A stretch of DNA of 64,000 bases from assembly GCA_964613585.1 (NCBI GenBank), contig CAZTHL010000005.1, positions 1 to 64,000 on the forward strand. Direction: 5' to 3'. This stretch comes from CAZTHL01 sp964613585. GTDB taxonomy: Bacteria > Pseudomonadota > Alphaproteobacteria > DSM-16000 > Inquilinaceae. The notes under the pieces are model-generated. The model saw nothing but the letters and a program-made list of their open reading frames with translations, had not been told where the DNA came from and made no database searches. This document shows positions 1-7,389 of this stretch, piece after piece. The translations under genes were made by a program, and so were the position numbers. Position 1 is the stretch's first letter, and each line of letters starts with the position of its first letter.

Positions 1-84
1 GGCGAACACCCGGTAGCGGCCCTCCTCGCGAAGACCGTCAAGCTGCTCGCGGAAGAAGGTTTCGTAGTTCATCGCCCGGCTCAT
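1..84 (-). CDS. hemA: 5-aminolevulinate synthase, N-terminal fragment (cut by window start)
   Basis: Only the first 28 codons are present; the gene continues beyond the left edge. The visible N-terminus, with the motif MNYETFFREQLDGLREEGRY, matches the start of class II pyridoxal-phosphate ALA synthases, which condense glycine and succinyl-CoA in the first step of alphaproteobacterial tetrapyrrole synthesis. I chose the ATG at 84 because AAGGA lies 8 bases upstream; a second in-frame ATG at 72 (MNYET) is possible. It is the last visible gene of the leftward bch/puh superoperon. Placement after puhE is usual in purple bacterial clusters and ties precursor supply to bacteriochlorophyll demand. 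The 61-base gap to puhE may hold an extra promoter. Confidence 0.88.
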   Translation of the reverse strand, partial: MSRAMNYETFFREQLDGLREEGRYRVFA

Positions 85-145
85 TTCTTGGTTCCTTGCG
101 TTCTGTTGCACCACACGCACGGCTTAGTTCTCCCACATTCGGCGA

Positions 146-934
146 TTAGGCGGACGCCGTGGCGCACGCCCGCTTGCGGCGCCACCGCAGAATCCAGGTC
201 CACAGCGCCGTCGACGGCAGCGGCAGAACGAGGACCCAATGCTCCAGGATCGCCAGCACCATCAGCGTGGCGAGCAGGGTGAAGCCGACCGCCTGGAACG
301 GACCGGCCCCGGCCGCGACGGCGTGGTGCACCAGCAACCCGGCGGCGCCCGTCGACACGGCGATGGACAAGGGGAACAACGGGTTCATGGGCTTCCTGGT
401 GAGGAAGCCTCGGAGGAACGCCATATGCTCCGGAAGCAGCTCCTCGCCGACATTGCGGACGCCGAGGAACACATTGAGCCGCGCGCTGGTATGCATGACC
501 CAGAGCAGCAGAAAGGTCCAGAGGCCTATCCGATTGGGCTGGCCCCAGGTGGCCGCGGTGATCATGGCGGCCGAGGCCACGATCGCCAGCTCGTGATACA
601 GGCTGACCTGGAGGGCGTGGCCGAAGTGCCGCCAGCCGCGGCACCCCTTAGCGCAGGCCCGGCGGCGCGGGCCGGTCACATAGCCGGTGTAGAAGCTCAC
701 CTCCTGCCAGGCCCAGGCCAGCAGCCCGAAGGTGAAGGCGGCGTAGGCGCCGGCCGTCGACGTGTCCCGCGCGGTGACGACGAGACCGGCCACCGAGACC
801 AGCAGCAACCCGGAGGCGGCGAGCATGGTCCAGCGGAAGGTCCGCGGGGGGAGAGCCCCGAGGAACATCACCAGCGCCGTGCTCGACCACCAGAGGAGCA
901 CCGCGTAGAGCGTCGGCAGCACGTGATCGGCCAC
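146..934 (-). CDS. puhE: PuhE, photosynthetic complex assembly protein (DUF3623 family)
   Basis: A 262-residue polytopic membrane protein with about six to eight hydrophobic segments. Conserved stretches such as LAWAWQEVSFYTGYVTGPRR and LGVRNVGEELLPEHM are typical of PuhE, which is needed for normal reaction-centre/LH1 assembly. The start is the GTG at 934, because GAGGAG lies just upstream and overlaps the acsF stop codon; an in-frame extension to 1027 would run deep into acsF. It lies between acsF and hemA, 13 bases after acsF, and is surely co-transcribed. Identification rests on sequence resemblance and gene order together. Confidence 0.9.
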   Translation of the reverse strand: MADHVLPTLYAVLLWWSSTALVMFLGALPPRTFRWTMLAASGLLLVSVAGLVVTARDTSTAGAYAAFTFGLLAWAWQEVSFYTGYVTGPRRRACAKGCRGWRHFGHALQVSLYHELAIVASAAMITAATWGQPNRIGLWTFLLLWVMHTSARLNVFLGVRNVGEELLPEHMAFLRGFLTRKPMNPLFPLSIAVSTGAAGLLVHHAVAAGAGPFQAVGFTLLATLMVLAILEHWVLVLPLPSTALWTWILRWRRKRACATASA

Positions 935-947
935 GGGCTTGGGCTCC

Positions 948-2063
948 TCACCAGGCCGGAGCGAGCCGGATCTGCCGTGGCAGATCGTGGCGCCGGACCG
1001 GCAACAGGAAAAGGCGGGTGAAGGCAACCGCCGCGGCGGCGTTCAGCGCGAGGCGCCGGGCCGCCGCCAGCGGGCCGCGGCGGCGGCGCAGGCGGGCGGT
1101 CGATTCGGTGATGCCGCGCAGCCGCTCGAGCCCGGCGCGGAAGCGGGGGCTTTCCGTGTCGAGGCTGAGCGGAAACACCTGCCGCGTGATCTCCGAGGCA
1201 ATGGCGAAGACCGTGTGATCGTACTCGGTCGGATCGAGCCCGAGCGCCTCATGGAAGGCCGGGCGGGCATGGTCCCGCACGTACATCGTCGCGAACACGG
1301 CGAGCAGGAAGAAGCGCACCCAGAGCAGGTTGACCCCACTCAGCAGGCGCGGATTGGCCCGCATCAGCAGCGCGAAGGCCTCTCCGTGGCGGAATTCGTC
1401 ATGGCACCACTGCTCGAACCACCGGAAGATCGGGTGGAAGCGCCGCTCCGGATGCCGCTCGAGGTGCCGGTAGATGGTGATGTAGCGGGCGTAGCCGATC
1501 TTCTCCGACAGGTAGGTCGCGTAGAAGATGAACTTCGGCTTGAAGAACGTGTACTTCTTGGTCCGGGTCAGGAAGCCGAGATCGACACCGATGCCGAAGT
1601 CCTTGAGCGAGTCGTTGATAAAGCCGGCATGGCGCGATTCGTCGCGCGCCATGCAGGAGAACAGCTCGCGAATATCGGGATTGGTGATCCGCTTCCTGGT
1701 CTCGGCATAGAGCACGCAGCCGGAGAACTCCGCCGTCAGCGAGCTGACCAGGAAGTCGACGAGCTCCCGGCGCAGCGGCTCGGGCAAGGCGGACAGCTCG
1801 GCGTCCCAGTCCTCGGTGCGGACGAAGTGCCGGCGGTTCGGATCGGCACGGAGCTCGGCGATCAGGCCGTCCCACTCCGCGCGCACGGGGCCGACATCGA
1901 GCCGGTCCATCTCCGCGAAGTCGGTCGTGTAGAAGCGCGGGCTCAGCACCGTGTCCTCGAGCGCGCGCGAGGTCGTTTCGTTCGGTGCCGGCACGGGGGG
2001 CGCCGGCTCGGGGGGCGCCGGCACGGGGGGCGCCGGCACGGGCGCCGGGGCGACGGCGGTCAT
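948..2063 (-). CDS. acsF: Aerobic Mg-protoporphyrin IX monomethyl ester oxidative cyclase
   Basis: A 371-residue di-iron oxygenase that forms the isocyclic E ring of (bacterio)chlorophyll using O2. Iron-ligand motifs are visible: ESLT-like SLTAEFSGC near residue 112, DESRH at 141-145 and DEFRH at 222-226. Start is the ATG at 2063, which overlaps the stop of orf107 (ATGA); an upstream in-frame extension would lie inside orf107. Residues about 6-27 form an unusual Pro/Ala-rich repeat (PVPAPP, PEPAPP) encoded by near-identical 18-base repeats. The presence of acsF rather than bchE suggests pigment synthesis under oxygen. It sits between orf107 and puhE in the superoperon. Confidence 0.95.
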   Translation of the reverse strand: MTAVAPAPVPAPPVPAPPEPAPPVPAPNETTSRALEDTVLSPRFYTTDFAEMDRLDVGPVRAEWDGLIAELRADPNRRHFVRTEDWDAELSALPEPLRRELVDFLVSSLTAEFSGCVLYAETRKRITNPDIRELFSCMARDESRHAGFINDSLKDFGIGVDLGFLTRTKKYTFFKPKFIFYATYLSEKIGYARYITIYRHLERHPERRFHPIFRWFEQWCHDEFRHGEAFALLMRANPRLLSGVNLLWVRFFLLAVFATMYVRDHARPAFHEALGLDPTEYDHTVFAIASEITRQVFPLSLDTESPRFRAGLERLRGITESTARLRRRRGPLAAARRLALNAAAAVAFTRLFLLPVRRHDLPRQIRLAPAW

Positions 2064-2383
2064 AGGCGCCTCCACGTCGAGAAACTGACCTCCAGGAGCT
2101 CCATCAGCTCGAAGCGCGCGGCCAGACGGGTCCACACCCGCTCGGGCCAGGGCGCGCGCACCACGGTGGCACGCCGCTCCAGACGAACCCGCTCGCCATA
2201 GGCGACGCGGATCGGCTCGCCGTGGACGGTCACCGAGTCGCCGGGGCGCACCTCGATCCGCTCACCGAGATCGACATGGGCGTGCAGGCTGTCGAAGCTG
2301 TGCTCGACATCGATCGTGCACGGCACCTCGAGGCGCCGGCGGCGCCCGGTCAGGCCCGTGTTTCGCCCCGCGGCCGCGGTCAT
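2060..2383 (-). CDS. Conserved small protein between puhC and acsF
   Basis: A 107-residue soluble protein with no signal peptide or membrane segment. Small proteins at this position, between puhC and acsF, are common in alphaproteobacterial photosynthesis clusters, but their role is not established. The middle (IEVRPGDSVTVHGEPIRV) reads as beta-rich and the C-terminus (RLAARFELMELLEVSFSTW) as amphipathic helix. Both ends are fixed by 4-base ATGA overlaps: its ATG at 2383 overlaps the puhC stop and its stop overlaps the acsF start. Translational coupling suggests an accessory part in reaction-centre assembly or the cyclase step. No catalytic motif is seen. Confidence 0.8.
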   Translation of the reverse strand: MTAAAGRNTGLTGRRRRLEVPCTIDVEHSFDSLHAHVDLGERIEVRPGDSVTVHGEPIRVAYGERVRLERRATVVRAPWPERVWTRLAARFELMELLEVSFSTWRRL

Positions 2384-2850
2384 GGCCGGCCGCTCCCGCC
2401 CGCCGCCGCGCCGTCCTCGAGCAGGCGCGCGAAGGCCTCCGCGTTGGAGGCTCCGAAGGCGCGCAGGTCGATGCGCTGGCCGGTCGACAGGTCGCGCAGC
2501 GACAGGCCGCCGTCGTCCCAAAGGGTGATCCGGAACGGCGGCGCATCGCCGATGCCCAGCAGCCGGCGCTCGCGCGCCAGGGCCCGCAGCGTGCCGCGGA
2601 GGAAGCCGTCGCCGCCGGGCGCGATGACGCCCGCGGTCGCCCCGTCCCGGGCATCGTAGACGGTGATGCTGCCGTCGGCCTGATCCTCGAAGACAAGGTC
2701 GCGGCTGTCGACGGGAGTGGCGTCGGGGGCCACGCCGGGCCCGGGGCTGGTCAGGCTGTCCACGGTGACCAGAGCCAGCACCAGGCCGACGAAGGCGAGC
2801 AGCCACGGCACCCCCGTCGGAAAGCGGCGGCTGGTGGAGGGGTTGCTCAT
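2380..2850 (-). CDS. puhC: PuhC, photosynthetic complex assembly protein
   Basis: A 156-residue protein with one N-terminal membrane anchor (PWLLAFVGLVLALVTVD, about residues 15-31) and a periplasmic domain. The domain contains LVFEDQADGSITVYDARDG and the FLRGTLRALARERRLLG motif typical of PuhC, which supports RC-LH1 core assembly. The ATG at 2850 was chosen because the anchor then sits at the N-terminus; the longer in-frame extension covers the puhB C-terminal region and is low-complexity. It starts 13 bases after puhB and overlaps orf107 by four bases. Confidence 0.9.
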   Translation of the reverse strand: MSNPSTSRRFPTGVPWLLAFVGLVLALVTVDSLTSPGPGVAPDATPVDSRDLVFEDQADGSITVYDARDGATAGVIAPGGDGFLRGTLRALARERRLLGIGDAPPFRITLWDDGGLSLRDLSTGQRIDLRAFGASNAEAFARLLEDGAAAGGSGRP

Positions 2851-2863
2851 GATCGGGTGTTCC

Positions 2864-3541
2864 TCACGCGCGTGCAGCGGCGGCGAGACCGGACGGCTCG
2901 GGGCTCGCCCCGGCGGCCTTCGACGCCTCGTCGGCCTCGACGACCCGGCCGGCCTGTCCGGCCGCCGCGGCCAAGGCCTGCCCGAGCACCTTGCCGACAT
3001 GATCGACATCGCGCACGCAGCGGAGCATCGGCTGCGGCTTGCCGATGTGCCAGGGCCGGGCGTGCGGCCAGAGCAGGAAGTAGGCGAGCCGGTTCTCGGG
3101 CTTCAGAGCTACCGGAATGTCGCCGGTGCCGTCGCCGTGGCGTTTGAGCGCTGCGTTCTCGATGCCGGTGAACGGCAGGTTCACCGTCATCGGCAAGGCG
3201 ATGCCGATCTGCAGGACCAGGCGGCGGTCGGTGATGGTGTAGGTCGTGGTGCGCGTGGTGATCCACGAATGCACCGCGATGAAGGCCAGCACCGCCAGCG
3301 CAAGGCCGATGGTCCAGACCGACGCCGCCACGCCCTCGAGGAGCGACCGGCCGTCATAGACCACCGTGCCGATCTGCCAGGCGATCAGCAGCCCGAAATA
3401 GAGTCCGAGCGGCTTGATCGGCGCGGCGTTCAGCAGAAGCGACCGCCAGCGCGGCGCGCCCCGCCAAAGGACGCGCTCACCGGGCTGAAGCTTCTTGGGC
3501 AGGCCCTGGGCCCGCCGGGGTCGTGGATTGAGAAAGCTCAC
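2864..3541 (-). CDS. puhB: PuhB, reaction-centre assembly protein with PH-like domain
   Basis: A 225-residue membrane protein beginning MSFLNPRPRRAQGLPKKLQP. The motif LQPGERVLWRGAPRW is the usual PuhB/bPH-domain opening. Two to three membrane segments follow (about residues 40-85), then TTTYTITDRRLVLQIG, typical of bacterial PH domains. PuhB takes part in assembling the photosynthetic reaction centre. The start is a GTG at 3541 overlapping the puhA stop (GTGA). The C-terminal 30 residues are Ala-rich and probably disordered. Confidence 0.92.
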   Translation of the reverse strand: MSFLNPRPRRAQGLPKKLQPGERVLWRGAPRWRSLLLNAAPIKPLGLYFGLLIAWQIGTVVYDGRSLLEGVAASVWTIGLALAVLAFIAVHSWITTRTTTYTITDRRLVLQIGIALPMTVNLPFTGIENAALKRHGDGTGDIPVALKPENRLAYFLLWPHARPWHIGKPQPMLRCVRDVDHVGKVLGQALAAAAGQAGRVVEADEASKAAGASPEPSGLAAAARA

Positions 3542-4320
3542 ACCAAGGGCTCCACACGATCGGGGGAGGCATACAGGTAGCCGCCGGCGAAGTAGGCGCA
3601 GATGCGATCCTCCTCGCGCAGCGTCACCTCGTCGGGATTGCGCAGCGGCGGCACCGTGGCGAAGTGCCGGCCCATGATCGCGTTCACCTTGATCCGGCGC
3701 TGGCTGCTGTCGACAACCGCGAAGTTGATCGGCAGGAGCACCCGCCGGGGCACCTCGCTCACGGTCTCCTCCATCTCGTAATACCGGAAGATGTACTCGG
3801 AGCGGTCGACCCAGATGTCCACGATCCTGCCGGCGGTCTTGCCGTCGGCGCCGGTGACCACCATGCCGCGCGGGTCGGGATCACCCTCGGCGACCTCGAA
3901 CTCGGTGGCGTTGCGCAGGGGCATCAGCAAGGGCTTGCCGTCGAAGGTGCGCTCGGCCTCCTCGGCGCGGTTGGCATAGGCGGCCGGGCCGAGGCCGTCG
4001 ATCATCGGATCGCCGGTCGGCACCAGCGGGGCGCCGGGCCAGGGGGCCATGCGGCGGGCCGGCAGGTCGCGCGGGTCGCGCGGCGCGTCCGGGTCCGGCG
4101 CCTGGTAGGTATGCCCGTCGACCAGTTGGAAGGTCTTGGGCGGCGGCATCCAGACGACGCCCTGGTTGTCGAGCACGCCCGTGGTGTCGTCCTCGAGGGG
4201 ATAGCCTTCCCGTCGATCCTCGCGGCGCAGATAGAAGATCAGGCCGGCGAAGAAGATCCAGAACGCGTAGAGCGCGACCTGGGCGACGTCGATATGGCTG
4301 GTTATGGCTCCGGTCGGCAT
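3538..4320 (-). CDS. puhA: Photosynthetic reaction centre H subunit
   Basis: A 260-residue H subunit: a short periplasmic N-terminus, one transmembrane helix (VALYAFWIFFAGLIFYL, about residues 14-30), then a cytoplasmic PRC-barrel domain. Recognisable motifs include REGYPLEDD after the helix, the PPPKTF strand and RNATEFEVAEGDPDPRGM. H caps the L/M core on the cytoplasmic side and guides proton delivery to QB. The L and M genes (puf) are not in this window. The gene begins at the ATG at 4320, 26 bases after lhaA, and overlaps puhB by four bases. Confidence 0.97.
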   Translation of the reverse strand: MPTGAITSHIDVAQVALYAFWIFFAGLIFYLRREDRREGYPLEDDTTGVLDNQGVVWMPPPKTFQLVDGHTYQAPDPDAPRDPRDLPARRMAPWPGAPLVPTGDPMIDGLGPAAYANRAEEAERTFDGKPLLMPLRNATEFEVAEGDPDPRGMVVTGADGKTAGRIVDIWVDRSEYIFRYYEMEETVSEVPRRVLLPINFAVVDSSQRRIKVNAIMGRHFATVPPLRNPDEVTLREEDRICAYFAGGYLYASPDRVEPLV

Positions 4321-4346
4321 AGGGTGACCTCCGCGCGCAGGGACGA

Positions 4347-5780
4347 CTAACCGGGAAGCTCGGCCAAGCCGAACTTCGATGACGGCCGCGTCCGGGGCTC
4401 GCCCGCAGAACGGACGAGCGGGCCGATCGCGACCAGGGTGACGAACAGGAGACCGATCTCGAGGTGATAGACGACGCCGTAGCCGGCGGCCGCGCTGTCG
4501 AGCGCCGGCCCCAGGGCGCCGCGCGCGGCGAGCTCGCCGACGCCGTCCCGGATCGCGCCGCCGAGCGCGATGGCGAGGCCGGCGCACGAGGCCTGCACGG
4601 CGCCCCAGGCGCCGAGCGCGAGGCCGCTGCCGCCATCGTCGGCAAGCGCCATGGCCGCGGTCAGCGTGCCGACGGCGAACAGCCCGCCGCCCAGGCCGAT
4701 CAGGACGGTGCCGGCCCGGAACAGCAGCGCCGACTCGAGCGGCGCGGCGAAGATCACCGCGGAGAAGGCGACGATGCCGATCACCGCGCCGTAGGCGGCC
4801 AGGCGCAGCGGATCGACGCCGCGCGACAGCTGCCGTGCCGCGCCGGTCAGCCCGACCAGGGTGCCGCCGGCCAGGAGGGCCGTCAGCAGGGTGGTGGCGC
4901 TCACCGTCAGGCCGAGAATCTCTCCGCCGTAGGGCTCGAGCAGGATGTCCTGCATGCTGAACGCGGCGGTGCCGAGGCCGACCGCGACCAGCAACCGAGC
5001 CGACCGCCCCTCGCTCAGGAACGCCTGCCAGGCTTCCCGAAAGGCCGGCCGGGGCCGGTCCCGGGCGGTCAGGCGCGGATTGCGCGCCTCCTGCTTCCAT
5101 AGGGCGACCAGGTTGAGGGCCATGGTCACCATGGCCGCGCCCTGGATCACCTGGATCAGCCGCAGGTGCGAGAAGTCGGCCAGCAGCGCGCCGAAGACGA
5201 GGGCGCTCAGCAGCATGCCGACCAGCAGCATGACGTACAGCAGCGCGACGACCCGCGGCCGGGCCTCCTCGGGGGCGAGATCGGTGGCCAGCGCCAGGCC
5301 CGCCGTCTGTGTCGTGTGCAGGCCCGCGCCGACCAGCAGGAAGGCAAGCGCGGCGCCGGCCTGGCCGTAGCCCGCGGGCCCCTGGCCGTCGCCGGACAGG
5401 ACCAGGAGCGCGAACGGCATGATCGCCAGCCCGCCGAACTGCAGCAGCGTGCCCATCCAGATGTACGGGACGCGGCGCCATCCGAGGGCCGAGCGATGGT
5501 GGTCGGAACGGAAGCCGACCAGCGCCCGGAATGGCGCGAACAAGAGCGGCAGCGAGACCATGGACGCCACCAGCCAGGCCGGGACGCCCAGATCGAGGAT
5601 CATCACCCGGTTGAGCGTGCCGGTAAGCAGGACCACGGCCATGCCGACCGAGATCTGGAACAGCGACAGCCTCAGCAGCCGGCCAAGCGGCAGCGTCTCG
5701 GTGCCGGCATCGCTGAACGGCAGGAAGCGCGGGCCGAGCTCGGTCCACACCCGCGCCACGCTGTCGGTCAGTCGGGTCAT
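4347..5780 (-). CDS. lhaA: LhaA, PucC-family light-harvesting 1 assembly protein
   Basis: A 477-residue, roughly 12-helix major-facilitator protein of the BCD/PucC family. Family signatures include TLNRVMILDLGVPAWLVASM, FRSDHHRSALGWRRVPYIWMG and AAFSMQDILLEPYGGEILG. LhaA aids LH1 assembly, probably by handling bacteriochlorophyll. Position between bchM and puhA is the classic LhaA position, which separates it from the second PucC relative at 18540-19874. The ATG at 5780 overlaps the bchM stop (ATGA). The last 20 residues are soluble and charged. Confidence 0.94.
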   Translation of the reverse strand: MTRLTDSVARVWTELGPRFLPFSDAGTETLPLGRLLRLSLFQISVGMAVVLLTGTLNRVMILDLGVPAWLVASMVSLPLLFAPFRALVGFRSDHHRSALGWRRVPYIWMGTLLQFGGLAIMPFALLVLSGDGQGPAGYGQAGAALAFLLVGAGLHTTQTAGLALATDLAPEEARPRVVALLYVMLLVGMLLSALVFGALLADFSHLRLIQVIQGAAMVTMALNLVALWKQEARNPRLTARDRPRPAFREAWQAFLSEGRSARLLVAVGLGTAAFSMQDILLEPYGGEILGLTVSATTLLTALLAGGTLVGLTGAARQLSRGVDPLRLAAYGAVIGIVAFSAVIFAAPLESALLFRAGTVLIGLGGGLFAVGTLTAAMALADDGGSGLALGAWGAVQASCAGLAIALGGAIRDGVGELAARGALGPALDSAAAGYGVVYHLEIGLLFVTLVAIGPLVRSAGEPRTRPSSKFGLAELPG

Positions 5781-6478
5781 GAGCGGACCAGCTCCTGGGC
5801 CTGCGAGGTATAGAAGCCGCGCATGATCCGCTCGCTGCGCCCGGGCCGCCAGCCGGCCATCGACGGAAGAGCGGCGAGCCGGCGGCGGATCGCGTCGGCG
5901 CCGACCGGCGCGATCGACGGCGCGCGCCCGCCGGTCGGGAACAGCCGGCCGACCGCGTGCATGGTGCTCAAGGCCGCCGTGCGCGGCGCGAAGGTGAACA
6001 GCACCGACCCGTCGCAGCGCTCGGCCAGCCGGCCGACCATGTCGGCCATGTCGCCGGGCTGGTAATGGATCAGCGAGTCCATGGCGACCACGTGGTCGAA
6101 GCGCCCGAGCGACGCGTCGATCAGATCGCCGACCCGGAAGTCGATCGAGCCGGGGCCGGTCCCGGCCGGCGCGCGGCTGCGGGCGATCCCGATCATCGCC
6201 GCCGAGAGGTCGACGGCGACCACCTCGGCGCCACGCGCGGCGGCAGCCACGGCCAGTGCCCCGGTGCCGCAGCCGGCGTCGAGCAGGCGGCGGCCGACCA
6301 GGTCCTCGGGCAGCCAGCCGAGCAGGGTGGCGCGCATGCGCTCGCGGCCTTCCCGCACGGTGGCGCGGATCCGGCCGACCGGCGCATCCGAGGTCAGGCG
6401 TGACCAGGTCTCCGCCGCGGTCCGGTCGAAGTAGGTCTCGATCTGGCCGCGGCGCTCAACGTACGAGAGGGTCGGCAT
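5777..6478 (-). CDS. bchM: Mg-protoporphyrin IX O-methyltransferase
   Basis: A 233-residue SAM-dependent methyltransferase. Motif I LLDAGCGTG is at residues 65-73, followed by the acidic strand VVAVDLS and the HVVAMDSLIHY segment characteristic of BchM. It esterifies the C13 propionate of Mg-protoporphyrin IX, making the substrate of AcsF. The ATG at 6478 shares one base with the bchL stop (TGATG) and its own stop overlaps the lhaA start, so translation is probably coupled on both sides. Confidence 0.95.
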   Translation of the reverse strand: MPTLSYVERRGQIETYFDRTAAETWSRLTSDAPVGRIRATVREGRERMRATLLGWLPEDLVGRRLLDAGCGTGALAVAAAARGAEVVAVDLSAAMIGIARSRAPAGTGPGSIDFRVGDLIDASLGRFDHVVAMDSLIHYQPGDMADMVGRLAERCDGSVLFTFAPRTAALSTMHAVGRLFPTGGRAPSIAPVGADAIRRRLAALPSMAGWRPGRSERIMRGFYTSQAQELVRS

Positions 6479-7389
6479 CAGTCAAACCCCAGGAAGTCGA
6501 AAAGCTCGCGGTCCTTCATGGGCGCCGGCGCCAGTGCCTCGGTGCCCGCCCACAAGGTCTCGGCAAGGCTCAAATACTCGGCCTGGACCCGCTCCAGCTC
6601 CGGCGAGGCGGGCATCTCGAACAGGGTCGACTTCTTCAGCCGGCTGCGCCGGATGATGTCGAGGTCCGGGAAGTGCGCGAGCCGCCGCAGGCCGATGGCG
6701 TCGTTGAAGCGGTCGATCTCGTCCGTCCCGGCGCTTCGGTTGGCGATCACCCCGGCCAGCCGCACGTCGTAGTTGCGCGCCTTGGCCTGGATCGCGGCCG
6801 CAATGCGGTTCATGGCGAAGATCGAGTCGAAGTCGTTGGCCGTGACGATGAGCGCGCGCCCGGCATGCTGCAGCGGCGAGGCGAAGCCGCCGCAGACCAC
6901 GTCGCCCAGCACGTCGAAGATCACCACGTCGGTGTCCTCGAGCAGGTGGTGCTCCTTCAGCAGCTTCACCGTCTGCCCGACGACGTAGCCGCCGCAGCCG
7001 GTGCCGGCCGGTGGCCCGCCCGCCTCGACGCACAAGACGCCGTTGTAGCCCTCGAAGACGAAGTCCTCGACGCGCAGCTCCTCGCTGTGGAAGTGCACGG
7101 ACTCCAGGACGTCGATCACCGTCGGCACCAGCCGCTTGGTCAGGGTGAAGGTGGAGTCGTGCTTCGGGTCGCAGCCGATCTGCAGGACCCGCTTGCCGAG
7201 CTTGGAGAAGGCGACGGACAGGTTCGACGAGGTCGTGCTCTTGCCGATCCCGCCCTTGCCGTAGAGGGCGAAGACCTGGGCGGTGCCGAGATCGATCGGC
7301 GCGTCCAGGCGGACCTGGACGCTGCCCTCGCCGTCCTGGCGGCGCGCGGGCGCCGAGGCCGCACGCGGGGGTAGGGTCGCGACGCTCAT
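6478..7389 (-). CDS. bchL: Light-independent protochlorophyllide reductase, iron protein BchL
   Basis: A 303-residue NifH-like ATPase. The P-loop GKGGIGKS is at residues 44-51. The two cysteines that ligate the intersubunit 4Fe-4S cluster are visible at C132 (GTGCGGY) and C166 (GDVVCGGF). It passes electrons to the BchN-BchB component in dark protochlorophyllide reduction. The first ~30 residues are a variable leader as in other BchL proteins. The start (ATG 7389) overlaps the bchH stop by four bases. The enzyme is oxygen-sensitive, which is notable beside an oxygen-requiring cyclase. Confidence 0.97.
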   Translation of the reverse strand: MSVATLPPRAASAPARRQDGEGSVQVRLDAPIDLGTAQVFALYGKGGIGKSTTSSNLSVAFSKLGKRVLQIGCDPKHDSTFTLTKRLVPTVIDVLESVHFHSEELRVEDFVFEGYNGVLCVEAGGPPAGTGCGGYVVGQTVKLLKEHHLLEDTDVVIFDVLGDVVCGGFASPLQHAGRALIVTANDFDSIFAMNRIAAAIQAKARNYDVRLAGVIANRSAGTDEIDRFNDAIGLRRLAHFPDLDIIRRSRLKKSTLFEMPASPELERVQAEYLSLAETLWAGTEALAPAPMKDRELFDFLGFD

